Positions 1 through 13,188 of a DNA stretch of 64,000 bases are shown here, one piece after another; position 1 is the first letter of the stretch, and each line of letters opens with the position of its first letter. The position numbers and the translations under genes were made by a program. The stretch is from Lutjanus erythropterus (Eukaryota; Chordata; Actinopteri; Lutjaniformes; Lutjanidae): contig CM034610.1 in NCBI GenBank assembly GCA_020091685.1, forward strand, positions 31,642,134 through 31,706,133. Direction: 5' to 3'. The notes under the pieces were generated by a model, which saw only the letters and a list, made by a program, of their open reading frames with translations, searched no databases and was not told where the DNA came from.

Positions 1-943
1 TGTTTATGTACGTGTAAAAACACACTTAATGTTACCTCAAGCTCTCTTTGCTAAATCTGCACCCCAAGCTGACGTCTTTTCACTCATCACAACCAGGTCT
101 GCATTCTCCTCCTCCGCCTCTTTTACTTTGGATTTTTTCCACACACATGAATACCACTATTGCAGGGTTCCCTTCTTGCTTAGCAATTTCTTATGTAAGG
201 GATAATGGGGTGATTACTGTGAAACAAACTCCAACAATGTGTACATTATCCTGCTTATTACCCGCCTACTTACTTTTATTAAATAAAAAAAAATGACACT
301 ACATATTAATTAAAAAACATTGTTTTGCTCCGCCCCATCTATGGCAATGGTATGTCATTCAGAAATAACAAACCTTTTGTAATAAACCATGATAATTTAA
401 ATGAATGAATTTGAAAACTTTTCATGGGCCCCCTGGCAGAGTGCCATAGACCTCTGGGGTCCCCAGACCCCTGATTGAGAACTACTGCTGTCCATGAACG
501 AGCCCATCAGTAGCCTGACATTCCTCTGAGTTTAAAGTGGAGGAAACACTGTACAGAGACGGACAGGAGCAAACAGCAGAGGAAGAAGACACTTCTTCTG
601 CAGCTCTATAAATCTCTCCATAAACACCGCCCTCCTCCATTGTTATTGGAAAGAGTAACACGGGGTGGCCATGGGAACGACCACTGTCATCCCTCGCTGT
701 CCAAGTCCCCGTTAGTCAAGCGTGGGGAACTGTACATAAACCCAGAGAGGAGGGACACGGTCCCATCATAATCACATCCCTTTTTAGTAGAATTGAGCTG
801 AAGGTTGTGATGGAACCTGCAGAAAGCTGTGTTTGGATGTGACACTGGAATGTTTCATATTATTCATGAATGTTATCACTTACAGGAGGAATTATTAATG
901 ATGGGGTTCTATGTTTACTCACTACAGAGGATTGTGTAGTGAG

Positions 944-945
<2 letters not shown>

Positions 946-1005
<60 letters not shown>
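946..1005. repeat. (TG)n microsatellite
   Basis: About 30 uninterrupted TG dinucleotides. It creates spurious Cys-Val and Thr-His open frames on both strands. Confidence 0.95.
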
Positions 1006-1007
<2 letters not shown>

Positions 1008-1484
1008 CCTACATGAAAGTACATGATCAGAATACTGGCAAAGCGAAGTATGTCATAAAAACAACCTCCAGTGATAGTCAACAATGGCAAGCTGTGTCTT
1101 GCAATGCGAGCAGAGAGGAGTGAGAATGAGCTGCCTCACACACACGTGTCTGCAGCCGTGGAAACACTTCAACAGATCCTCACTGCTGCTAGATTCATGT
1201 ACGTGTCCTCACAAAGCTCCAATGTTTAAATAGAACGGATTTATGCAAACTGTTGTGGTCTGAAGCTCCACATCCTGAATACACAATCAAACATGTTGTG
1301 CTGCCTTTAAGCACTATAGGAAATATTGTCATCACATGTTGGCTTTAACAAAATGCCAACAGGAAGGAAGCGATGAAAATATTAACAATGGATATGGTGA
1401 AACTTATTAAAAGGAACAGTTCAACATTTCAGCAAATACAAGGGCTGGGATAATATGTTAATCTCCTGATTCCATATTATCCCA

Positions 1485-1640
1485 AAGTGGCAAAAGTCTA
1501 CACATTCTTTACTCAACTAGAAGTACAGATACTTGTATAAAAACCACTCTGGTAAAAGTAGAAGTACTGATTCAACTTTTTTACTAAAGTGACAAAGTAC
1601 AGGCTCTGAAATGTACTCAAAGTATAAAAGTAAAAGTCCC
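1485..1640. repeat. fragment of 'AAAGTAC' DNA-transposon family
   Basis: Dense AAGTAC / AAAAGTA motifs, shared with 11520-11676, 60065-60205 and 61317-62310. It is the worn interior of a dispersed non-autonomous element; ends were not found. Confidence 0.5.
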
Positions 1641-1965
1641 CTCCTTTTATGTCTTTTTTGTTTCGTTATGTCTTGTTACAGCTTCTATCACTTTTTTGTC
1701 TTGTTACATCTTTTATGTCATTTTCCTCTTATTACGTCTTTTATATCATTTTTGTATTGTTATATCTTGTTTCATCATTTATGTCTTGTTCCAACTTTTA
1801 TGGCATTCTTGACCTTTTATGTCTTGTTACATCATTCATATCTTATTACGTCTTTTATGTAATTTTCATTTCGTCTTGTTATGACTTTTATGTACTTTTG
1901 GTCTTGTTATGTAATGTTACCTTGTTTTTTTCTTGTTACGTCTTTTACATAATTTGTACTTAGTT
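1640..1965. repeat. Degenerate minisatellite, CTTGTTA / TCTTTTATG units
   Basis: T-rich DNA in which CTTGTTACGTC and CTTTTATGTCAT recur about every 30-40 bases for roughly 320 bp, with substitutions and small indels between copies. It produces overlapping hydrophobic pseudo-ORFs with no family resemblance. Confidence 0.7.
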
Positions 1966-4230
1966 ACTTCCTATCACTAATGCTATCATAATACTCAGGT
2001 GTCACTTGGCTATGTTTGTGATTCTCAAGTATTAAGATTTGATATTATGATTTATTGCAATTTTTATCAATAGGAAAATGTTAAATCACACACTTCTATA
2101 GACTGATTATCATGTTATATTTACAAAAACAATGTTCATCACGTCAGTCTTTTATTTCAGCAGCATCATTGCTTTACTGCATATAAAAGTGCTAAATAAA
2201 AAACTTTTGAAATGAACCACAGCAAATATTTAGCTATTACTGCTCAGCAAGCTAATGCTTTAAGAAAATAATATTAAGTAAAATAATATGTTAGGACGAA
2301 ATGAATAGAGCCCAGAAAACACACACTGTCCAAATGTGAACCGTTGAATGAACATACTTTATTTATGGCATTGAACTTGAAAAAACTTTCAAAACCCTGG
2401 ACGTGGCTGCATATGCAAGTAGTAAATAAAATGTACAATAGAATGAATAAAAAGTGTATACTTTCTGAATTAAAGTGTTCCTTTTAGCTGCTCCTACTCA
2501 TCAAGCTAGTGCTATAAAAGTGAAGAAAATATGTATAAAATATAAACATATATGTGTTGCATGTCTCCACCTATAATTTTTGGGAAATCTGCCTGAAAGC
2601 CTGAGCTCACATGTTGTTTTATGTTAAGCATGTGAAGTGAAATTTGATGTTAACTTCTCATTATGTCTTAGCGTTGAGCTGACAGACTACACTTATACAC
2701 ATTAGCATACATAAACCTGTTTCAGGAACTAAAAAAGAATAATTTTAAAATCATAAAATAATATCACCATACTTACTTTTCCCCCAACCCCTACTGCTTA
2801 ATTTGTTCTAGTTAGCCAGCTAGTCTGGGTCTGTCTGAAGTTCCAAAATAAACCTGCCAACACCTTTAAAGCTCACTGATCAACACATTTTATCTCATTT
2901 ATTTAATTTGTGCACGAACAGTAACATAAAAATGTCAGTCTGTTTTTGCTTTATGAGCGTTTTATTAGATGGCGCCAGTAGAGAGATGACAGGAGGCGAG
3001 GCAGATAGACGTAACAAAGGCCCCATTCAGACTGAAAATCGGGGATGTTGCAGATCGTGGTCAGCATCTTGACCCCAGAGCTATTTCTTGACAAACAACA
3101 TTTTATCCATTTGCACAGATTTAATTTTTGGTCTGTGTTCAGGCATGAGGGAACAGTATCAAACCTGGCAACCTCACTGTGACGACGAAGTGTTCAGAAC
3201 GCTGCACACAGTCGCTGCATCTGACTGTCCAACAAGGAACAGTTCCAGTTTACGCTAAGCAAAACTAAGCTAAGCTAAACAATTGTGTTTCACCGAAAGT
3301 TATCTTATTTCATTACCTCTTTACAACTTTTAAGTCATTTTAAGCATTTTAAATTTTTAAATGAATGAATTAGAGTAACTTAATAGAAAACAATCAAACG
3401 GAGTATGATTTTATCTGGTGCCCCGTGCATCAAAACTCATGCACTCATAACTCACCAACTTCTGACATGTTCAGAAATGTTCAGACTACACTGCTTTTTC
3501 TAAGACAAAATTGCAAGGCTGTGCAGAAATCATGGGGTTTGGCTGAATTTGAATTAAATGTTGCGATCGCAACTTCCTGGATGGACTGAAAAGGTGGCTC
3601 AGTTGCATGTTGCTTGTTGTATATTAACAAGCTATCATGTGCAACACCTGTACAGATGTGTGACAACTGCTAACTTTTCTGCAGAAATGAAGTTCTCATT
3701 CTTTTCCTCCACATTTCTGATGAATATATTTCTAAAATGCAAAAATAAGATGGCAGTATTTAGACTAATTTTACTAATTTCCATGCAAGTCCGCTTCAAC
3801 ACCACTGGAGTGATCTGACTGATGTGTCTCTTCCATGTCATTGGTCAGGTCATGACTTCCTGGAATAAGAGAAACTGAATAAACAACAAGTGAGATGATC
3901 TGGCACACAACTGGCACCGGAATATTTGTTGGGTTGCCATGGAGCTGTGACGCTGATCTGTCTCATTCCTCAGAGATCTGAGAGCGTCAGTTTACTCTGC
4001 TGACGGTGAGGAGACCAGGGAAGGTAGGGAGAGACAAAGACAGGAGGGAAGGAATGAAGGCCTGGAGGAAGGAGTGGAGAATGAGAGGAGGTGAAAGAGA
4101 GACAAAGAGAAAAAGAAAAGGAAGGAAGAAAAAGAAAGTTTGTGCTGTGCTCCAGTGCAACAACAGGCCCAGTGACTCATCCCTCTCTCCCCCCTCAGGG
4201 ACTTGCGGCATGCCATCACTTTATATAGCA

Positions 4231-4270
4231 ATCTCTCTCTCTCTTTCTCTCTCTCTCCCTCTCTCTCCCT
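4231..4270. repeat. (CT)n microsatellite
   Basis: A nearly pure CT tract, slightly interrupted by TTT and CCC. Confidence 0.9.
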
Positions 4271-4398
4271 GGTCCCATGTCTGTGATTAAAGAGGACGAG
4301 TGGAAAACTGGAGGAGAGCAGGGAGTTCTCTCCCCAGAGTTTAATGCTTGTGTGACCATCACACTCATTCCCATGGCACTCACATGAGAAATGTACTC

Positions 4399-4469
4399 TC
4401 ACACACAGACACACACACACAAACACACGCACACACACGCACACAATCACACACACACACACACACACT
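4399..4469. repeat. (CA)n microsatellite, imperfect
   Basis: A CA-rich tract interrupted by GACA, AAAC, CGCA and AATC. It is the source of a 158-codon Cys-Val-rich frame on the minus strand that is not a gene. Confidence 0.9.
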
Positions 4470-5479
4470 GGTTAGTGTGATGTATGCCTACATGTACACA
4501 TCCATCACCCAAGGGAGCCAGTGTGACAGGGTGGGCTTTGGTCTCAGATTGATATGAGCTGCATGATACTGGCTTTAGTTAGAAAACAGTACCAACTGTC
4601 TCTTCTGCTGTATGAAGGTTAAGATATCATTTCACTTACAGACAGAATGAGCAGAATTGATGCATCACTCATGTATGACCCGCTGGAAGTGTGTGGAGGT
4701 GTGTGTCAACCTCTGGGCAGTGGTCGTGTAGCCCTGAGACAATAACAGTGCACAGGGTGTGTGAGGGTGGGACTATGTAAAAATGTAGCTACCAGGTGCC
4801 AGATCGTAAGCATGTATCTTTGAGGAGCCGTTGAGCCGGGAAGAATCCCAACTTTGAATGCTATGTAACTAACCCTAACCGTAACCCACAAATATTCAAT
4901 CTGCCTTCAAAGCCAAACTATTTTACTATCTTTTATTTTACACCCAAATTAGCTCATACATGCACGTTTTTTAAAAGAGAAAACTGACTAAATATAGGCG
5001 ATATATTCTCAGATGTATCATGCGTGATGTCACAAACGTAAATTACCAACACAGTCAACAGGCCTTCATCATGCATCATGCAAGAAAAGGGGCAAAATTA
5101 GCAGGATTCTGCAAGTTTCAACAAGTTTAATTTTGAGACCTTTAGAAGACATTTTTAAGACTATTATAAATGTAGTTTAAGACCTATTTCATGTCAAAAA
5201 AAAATATTTCCAAATAATATGTTTTTATTTGACTATTGTTCAGCTACCATGTGTAAAATCCAGAGTTTTTAATGTTGGTGCAGATTCAAATGCTGTCTCT
5301 TACTGGAGCTGCAGACTTTGCTTTGAAGAACAAGAGAATAAACCTGAGGACCCTCAGTTTTTCTTGATTGAATATGTGAGTTAAATAACACACATATTGA
5401 GATCTTGGCACCTAGCAAAAGCTTAAAGATACAATAGAAACATTTGTGAAAAGTGGCATCTTCAAATTGCTTCTTTCGT

Positions 5480-5580
5480 CCTACAAACAGTCCAAACCCC
5501 AAAGACTCTTCATTTACTGTCACGAGTGACAAAGAAAAGCAGCAAATCCTCACATCTAAGAAGCTGCAACCAACAAATGT
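5480..5580. repeat. hAT MITE fragment (family of 27838-28289)
   Basis: The stretch CCCAAAGACTCTTCATTTACTG plus AAGAAGCTGCAACCA matches the interior of the GGGCTGCAAC hAT-like family seen better preserved at 27838-28289. Ends are not resolved. Confidence 0.45.
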
Positions 5581-7132
5581 TTGACATTTTTGTCAAAACT
5601 GTGCTCTAATCAACACTGAAGGCTGTGTCACAGACAGGCATGAGACCTCAGTGTGTTGAGGGGAGGGCAGCAGCACTGAATTGTTGTATTAATGCTCTCA
5701 TCTTTTATAGGGCATGTCTCATGTCATGCAGAATCACGTATCATCAGGACACTAGACAGGAGGGCGCTACATGACAGACGCAACAATGTCAATGACACAA
5801 AAGCTGTTAGGACTTTATCCAAGGCTCGAGATATGTGTGTATCAGACAGGCTGGCACTGCTAACACAAAACATGAAACACTTTAATCTGAAAGGGCCTCT
5901 CATCCACGTCAGGCATAATTATACATCAGGCACTTATGAAAGTTATTAAAAAGTTTTCTTCTCTCATTAATTCTCTGACAACAATATCAGGTGATGGCAG
6001 GGGGCTTTGTCTGGCAGCTTTACTTTTTTCTGACTTCTCATGTGATGTAATACCTTAAAACTGAAGTTCGTAATTTGAGTGGTTTCTTGTACAAGGTTTG
6101 GAAGGCTTCAGATTTGTTATTTTCAACAGGCTTCAATTGAACATTGATTGTGTTGAGGTGTTCTCAAGCCAGACCTTGCTGAAGCTGCATGTATACCCAT
6201 ACTAAATGAAAGTAACATTAAGAGAAAGTATTTTTATTTATTAGTTGTATAAGTCACTGGTGAGTTAACCCACACACCACATCCCAACTGGGTGTGCTCT
6301 GAAACATTCTGACTGGGTTTGCATTCGTTTTTATTGGTTCCATGTTGGTTTTCTTTATTGTTAAAGAACAATCAAGATTTCTCCCCAAAAAGACGGGACT
6401 GAAAACTAACACTTAATAAAAACAATGGTATCTTCATTAATCCAATCCTGCCAAAATCATATTTATGGCCTAATATTCTGATTATTGGATTTTAGACACC
6501 CTGATTCACCCTGATTATAGTGTGTCCACCCAGAGGTAATGTTTCCATCACTGCCTGTTGCTGTTTGATCATCAACCGATTGAGATGTAAGATCATTCTT
6601 GCTGTGCCTCACACAGTACACTCCATTTCAGCAGGATTCCGCCTCATAAAATGCCTGGTGAGCTTTTGTTGTGTGTAGCCACTTGTTTTTGAAGTGGCTT
6701 TACAGTGTGCTGCTGTGTAATTAATTCTTAGAAGTGGAATATTTCCTTTGTGCGTCCAAGAAAAGCTCTTTTATGTAAAATTATTTTTTCTTTTTGCTTG
6801 CATGCTTTTTGGAGCTCATGTATCACGAGCAATTGAGTGGATGAGTTAAGTGAGTTGAGGTTCAAAGAAAGGAGAAAGGAGTTTTCAATAATGTTACATT
6901 GTATGGTTGATGTATCTACATTTCCATGACAACTTGGCAAACTCCACATCATGTGATATAATCAAAATAATTTATTCAGTTGAAGTGAGTCGTTTTTTGT
7001 GATCCAGAAACTCCAGAAAAAGAAACTGGATGTCCTCATTTGCTTCTGTGAGTGCCTCTGTTCCTCTTTACATCAGCAGTTATATCATGAGGATTCCCCG
7101 TTTTCCTGGATTTACTGGAAAATCCCCTCATT

Positions 7133-7218
7133 GTGTGCGTGTGTGTGTTTGTGTGTGTGTGTAATGGAATGTACACTCATACGGCATGGCACAGAATGCG
7201 TGTTGCTCATGCAGGTAC

Positions 7219-7249
<31 letters not shown>
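7133..7249. repeat. Paired (TG)n and (CA)n microsatellites
   Basis: A GT tract at about 7133-7162 and a CA tract at 7221-7249, separated by about 58 bases of ordinary sequence. On one strand the two tracts can pair as a hairpin. Smaller CA tracts continue to about 7545. Confidence 0.85.
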
Positions 7250-7253
<4 letters not shown>

Positions 7254-7845
7254 GTCTTTTCCACAGCAGCAGGGGAGTTCTTGGTGGTTTGAGTTTGAAC
7301 AGGAAAACAGAAACAGAGAAGGGTGTGTGTGTGTGTTACAGCGGGATTCCTCTCTCTCTCTGATGAGTGGTTGCAGTGTGGGCTGAGAGTGGAAAGCTTC
7401 CATGGTGTGCTTCTTGTCTCCCACACACACAAACACACACTCACACACAGGCACAGTTAAATAAGTGCAGATTTGCACACATACAAAGACTTTCATTGCA
7501 CACACACACACTCACATGATTAAGTACATCAACGCACACTCACACACACAGCTGCAGCGGTAGTGGGTGTGCTCTCTGACTCGTCTGTTTTCTCATGAAA
7601 CGTCTTTTTCCTTTCATCTGGAAACATTATAGTTCCAGTCAGCCTCACCACTGTTACCATGGAGACACAAGTACAACTAAATGTTTTCGACTGCAAGTGA
7701 AGGCAGTAAAACTGAGAATGGTTCGTTCTGGGATGATTTTTTATTTTTGGACTTTCTACAAAACAGTTACCACAAACTACACTGTAACATAGTGACATAA
7801 AGCACACAAGCACAAATTTCACTTAAGAAAAAATACACAATAAAC

Positions 7846-8160
7846 AGGAAACTAAAAAAGAAGGAGGGGGTATTGCATCACCAACATTCTTTGGTGCCAG
7901 TTCTATAGAAGCTCATGGGAGATGCATGGAGAAGCACAGTAAAACCCAACGTATTGATGTTGCATAACTTTTGATACAGAGTGAAAGAACATTAAAAACA
8001 AACAGAGAGACTGTTTTTTTTTTTCAAATGTGCACATTTGTTCATTTGCTGTTCGTCCTCAAATAACATGACATTGCATCTCCCATACGCTTCAACAGAA
8101 CTGACTAGAGGCTGAATGTTCTAGTGATGTAATGACCCTTCCTTCTTTTCAGTTTCCTTG
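7846..8160. mobile_element. Palindromic MITE with ~85-bp inverted arms
   Basis: The left arm (about 7846-7935, starting CAGGAAACTAAAAAAGAAGG) and the reverse complement of the right arm (about 8077-8160, starting CAAGGAAACTGAAAAGAAGG) align over most of their length, sharing GAAGC and ATGGGAGATGCA blocks. The centre holds a T-tract. There is no transposase frame, so this is a fold-back non-autonomous DNA transposon. Superfamily is not assigned and no clear target duplication was seen. Confidence 0.7.
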
Positions 8161-9951
8161 GTCTCAGACAGGATGTATACACACACTTGGCTGAGGTAAC
8201 TGCTCTGGCACTGTTGTTGTTGCCATGGTTTCCCTGTGCTGGTTGATAGTCACAGTGGCTCACCACTGGCCACACCCAGGAAATCCAAATATGAAAACGT
8301 GGGGTTAAATGCTCACTGAAGCTTTGCCTTCTCTGTGTTAGTAATATATCACGACACCTCTGCTTATACAGTCAGCTTATTAGAGCAAGACAAAACACTT
8401 TTTTGGCATTAAAAAATACAATGCTACAAGTACATGACTTTTCTTAAAAGTGTTTGCATTTTCATGTAAAATATTTTTATATAAATTAGACAAATATGAT
8501 CATTTTTAGCTGTTTCAGCCATACTGACCACATGGAAGTTGCCACTGTTGTATTGTTACTTTTTGCACAGTTGGAGAAGTATCTTGGTTGCTTAGCAACT
8601 ATCATTGTCTCTGTCAATAAAAAAAACCAAGTGGTCCTGTTTTCCAATGTCTCGGCATTAAAATACAAGTAATTAATTAATTAGACTCAATTAAAAATAA
8701 AGTAGGGGAGACCAGGAACACTTTTTGTCTCAGTACCTACAACTAACTGAACTTTTGTTTTATAGCTGTGTTATTGTGCTATAGCTCTCAAATTTTTAAA
8801 CAAAGTACTCTTACTTATTATAGAGAGCAATGTTTTCAACTTTTTTTGGTTTTATTTTGTACTCATTTCCTGTCCTCAGCTGTGTATAACAGCCAACAGC
8901 TAACAACCATCACTGATCAAGTTTTCCTCAGCACTCTTATAAAAACCAAAATACAAACACGCTAGTCCCTGTCCAGACGGCTGTCACTACCTCCCAACAT
9001 GCTTTCATTGACCCAAAACAAACTCACATTGCAGGCTGCGTCTGCATGCCCACATCTGGGAGACAGTATTTACTGTGAGTAACACAGTTTTAATGATCAC
9101 TGAAGCAGTAATACTAGCCATCAAGAATTTCAGGGTGGTTTATCATTAAACTGGTAACCATTTCATTCCTAGTTTACATAATGACTAGCTGTAAATTATA
9201 TGCAATTTGTAGTAAATGGCTTTAAACATGCATCATGTATGACCCTTTAAACAAATGATTTGACAATTCCTAGTGGTTATACAAAAAAGACAGGCAAACA
9301 GCAACACAGCCCGCACTATCTTCTAAATGTTACTGTACTACTTTACTATATTAGGTATAGTCTTTATACGTGGAAATGGAAATAAGACTTATTCAAGCTA
9401 GAAGTAAAACAACATTGTCTGAGTATAACAGTGCTGGGGCTCAGGCCTGAATGCTCTGCAGCAGCAGAGTGGTCAGTAGGACAGAAGTCACCATGCACAC
9501 TCATCATGAAGAGAAACAGTGCGTTGTGCTGACAACACAGAGCATCAGCCAGCTGATCTCAGCAACTGACACACAAACATTCAGTGATGGGCTTTTAGAG
9601 AGCTGTAGACTGTTTTATTAGCTACCTGTGATTTAAGATGGAATTAGCTTCCCTCTCTTCTCCACATTTCTAATAAGAATCTACAATGTGTGCAAGCCAG
9701 ACAGACACTGACTCATTTTAGAATGAATTTCTGCCAGGTGAGTTGTTGTTTGATGCCTAACTAATTATCTGAACAATCAATAATCTGTCTTTTGGACCAT
9801 CAGAAATTTTGGCTGACGGTCTGAAGTTTTAGCAGTTCCATGGTCCAATATCCAACATGGCTGCTGCCAAAAGATCTGTTATAAACTGTAGTGAATTTGT
9901 TTTAATATTATTGCAGCAGTGTGTATTTTACATGTTGAGATGAGTTAAGAT

Positions 9952-10030
9952 AAGATAAGATAAACTTTATTTATCCCACAGCGGGGAAATTCACATTACA
10001 GTAGCTCAAAGACTGCATCTTCCAGCACCG
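9952..10030 (-). mobile_element. 3' tail of a non-LTR retrotransposon
   Basis: Reading the minus strand, GGGGAAATT-type sequence runs into a 'GGGATAAATAAAGTTTATC' tail followed by TTATC repeats. This arrangement is typical of truncated fish LINE/SINE 3' ends. A related tail lies at 34893-35100. Family is not assigned. Confidence 0.5.
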
Positions 10031-11399
10031 GCTTCATATTCTTCTTTATTTCCTGATGCTGCCTCCCTCATTTCGCTAACATTTCTGTTGAGGAAACAGC
10101 GGTCTTGTTTGAGCAAACTTTTTTGTAATTGTAACCGGACAGTTACCTGTTTACAGGCAGTGTGATCATTAATGTTGCATGTTCTGGTTGTGCAGAAAAT
10201 CCAATAAAAACGTGCAGAATGAGTTGTAAATACAGTTTGCTGAGGCCAGATATCTCAGTCAGCACAGATATACCAGTGAGTGTCTAGATGTCGAGGAGTC
10301 GAAGACACAGCTCCCTGCAGATGATCAGCAACCTGAATAATGTCCAAAGCATATTTACAGGGAGATCAAAGTTACTCATGTTCCATGCAAATAACACATA
10401 CTGAATTTGATCAAAACTAGAATAAGACACAAGACTGGGACACTGGCTTGGATACAGCTGGCAACCAGGCAATGTTAAGTTCCTCATCTCATTTACAAAT
10501 AATTTGTTTTACATACAGGTTCCTCTGAACATACACATCATGTAAGATCAAGGCCTAGGCTAGAGAATGATATCTGCTTCATTTTAGTGATATTATTAAC
10601 AGTGTATACAACGTGTTATACCTGTCAAAGCTGTGAGTTTCTGTGCATTGGTGCACATATGCAGGGTGGGTGGTAGGTTGTTAAAGGGAGAGTGCCAGAG
10701 TAAAAGCACAGTAAACACCTCTCAGATGAATGACTTTTCCACCAGCCATGAGTCACTGCAATCCGTCCACTGCTGACAGACTGAAAAGAAAGAAAGAAAA
10801 AAAGAAAGAAAGAGAGTGTCTGCAGTCCTTCATATTAGTGCATGCAATAACTTCTGATTTGCAGGTAAAAAAAAAAAAATATATATATATATATTTATCT
10901 CTCAATTAAAATGTCCATGATTATTTTCAGAATATTACATCACACATTTCTTAAACACTGATAACATTAAAGTTAAATGATCCATTTTTGAAATAAGTCT
11001 TTTTATGAATATGTTTTTAAGCTCACACTTTAAGTTGTACTTAAGCATGTATTTCACTATATAATCTACTTAGTTATTTTTAAAATTAATTGAGTACTGA
11101 GTACAATTTAAATTAATATCCAAACCTTTCATCTGCATCTTTTTGGCATTTAATGCTATTTGATCGCGAACAGGCCAATGAAAACCAGGACATATGGAGG
11201 ACAGTGACCACCAACCAGCCTCGTCTTCTTTTCAGTAACTGTGACAAAATAAAGACATAAAAATACAAAAAATAATAAATGATCAACCATTGAGTTGGTT
11301 CATTGAAACCTACATGTATGACACTTGTGTGGGGAGCCTCTATAATTGTTGGAACTCATGGGAAGGTATAATGATTGGTAACATTTGCTGAAAAGTTGC

Positions 11400-11510
11400 A
11401 GAGATTTGCCAAAAATTGCAAGATCACGCAGATTTCATGAAGATTGGTTGAATTTGCATTGAATCATCAACATCGCAAACTTCCTGGAGGGACGGGTTAA
11501 ACATCAACCG
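11400..11510. repeat. Dispersed repeat shared with 3490-3600
   Basis: TTGAATTTGCATTGAATCATC...ATCGCAA and CTTCCTGGAGGGAC resemble TGAATTTGAATTAAATG...GATCGCAACTTCCTGGATGGAC at about 3540-3590. These are two copies of an unclassified element within one intron. Confidence 0.45.
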
Positions 11511-11519
11511 TTAAAAAGG

Positions 11520-11676
11520 CACTAATACTCTGAGTAGTTTTCAGGAAGAATACTTTGTACTGTTACATAAGTATTTTTCTAGTACGAGTACTTTTACTTG
11601 TAACTGAGTAATAGTATAGTGATTTAACAGCACTTGTACTTGAGTACAGATTTTCAGTACTCTTTCCACCACTGGT
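11520..11676 (-). mobile_element. End fragment of 'GGTGGAAAGAGTACT' transposon family
   Basis: The reverse complement, starting CCAGTGGTGGAAAGAGTACT at 11676, follows the left end of the copy at 61317 closely for about 100 bases. One terminus is preserved here and the other end has been lost. Confidence 0.6.
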
Positions 11677-11865
11677 TATTAGTGGTGAGTGTTATTAGAG
11701 TGGAATGCAGTAGTGGTTACAGAAACTCAGTGCACTGAACGCACACACAACACAGAGCATACACTCAAATCAACATGAGGGCATAACAAGAGATAAAGAG
11801 CAAAGAGCCCCACCCCATATTGTGATGAAACAAATCATGAGACGACTACTCCCACTGCTGCAGGA

Positions 11866-11867
<2 letters not shown>

Positions 11868-11923
<56 letters not shown>
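11868..11923. repeat. Compound (CT)n(CA)n microsatellite
   Basis: About 18 CT dinucleotides run directly into about 9 CA dinucleotides. Confidence 0.95.
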
Positions 11924-12734
11924 TTATGTTTCAGTGTCTTTTGCAACTAACTTCCCTCCTGACTGTTATTTTGTAATTTATGTGCAAACCAGATATGGAA
12001 ATTATCTTCTTATGTATGTTTTGCAAGAGCTAAAGGCAAAATGTAGTCTCAGTGCTACACACACTTGCACGAACCCACACACCTAGTCAGAGAACCATTA
12101 CATACCTCATTCGTCTATTTTCCATCGCTCTGAGTGTACCTTCCTGTCTTTGACGCAGTAGCCTCATGGAAGAACAATGTCCCATTAAATTAGGAGGGTC
12201 AGGAAGTCAACACACCAAGGTGAATGCCTGAACTTCCCAATACTCTCTTTCCATGTACTTTGGACACACACACATGCACGCAGCACAGAATTCCCTCCTG
12301 TGCAGTGGCTTGTGTTGGATCCCTCTTATGCAAACACATTCACTTGTGACCTCCTCCACTCCTCTCTGACAGACTGGGCTTTCCCAGGCACACACTGTAC
12401 ACACTGTATGTCCAGCATCCTCAAAATAAGGCCACACTTCATTTTATGCTAATGGATCCAGCTATATTAACCTTTTTTCTGGGTTACACAGTGTACTGAC
12501 TTCCATGAAGCCTAAAATGACTCCAGATGAGTGTGGCTAGAACTCTGTGTCCATCATGAGAAACCCCTCATTCCCAATAAGATCCTTTTGAAACAAGGCT
12601 GGATTTCCTGCACAGCAAAGCTGTAAATGCTGTAGGTCCCATGATTACTTCATGTCAACTGACCCTTCGTTAAGCCCTTTCTTTGAGACAGTAATTGTCC
12701 TTTCATAGATGAGCAACCATAACTGGGCATTTCT

Positions 12735-13188
12735 GGGCTTTTCATACTGCACTTAGCCTCAGGCTAAGAGAACTGTTAGCCACAGGCCAAAAGCTTAACC
12801 TAAGAGCTATCACACTGACACATTTCTAGCACATTCCAAAGTGGGCTAACCTTGACTTTAGCCTCGGGCTAACTGGCCTCGCTCTAGAGCAGAATTAGCC
12901 CTGAGTTTCTGAGGTTATCCCCTGAAAAGTCTACTAAACCCAGGGCTAAATGCTGCCAGTGTGTATCAGGGCTAAATGATTAGAAGAAGAAGATAATCAT
13001 TTAGGTTAACACAAAACACCTGTGTGTATACAGAGGTTTTAACCCAGAGCTAAAAGAAGGGCAGTGAATCATAAAGCCTTGGGCTTAACTTAACACTGGG
13101 ATAACAATGTGTGTGAGAAAAAGACTTAAGTTAACCCAGGGTTAACTCTATCCTTTGCCCTGAGCTAAGAATGTAGTGTGAAAAGCCC
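12735..13188. mobile_element. MITE with GGGCTTTTCA termini
   Basis: The left end GGGCTTTTCATACTGCACTT and the right end, reverse complement GGGCTTTTCACACTACATTC, form inverted termini of about 25-30 bp. The interior is packed with CAGGGCTAA / TTAGCCC variants that can pair with one another. No coding capacity. I could not identify a convincing target duplication. Confidence 0.7.
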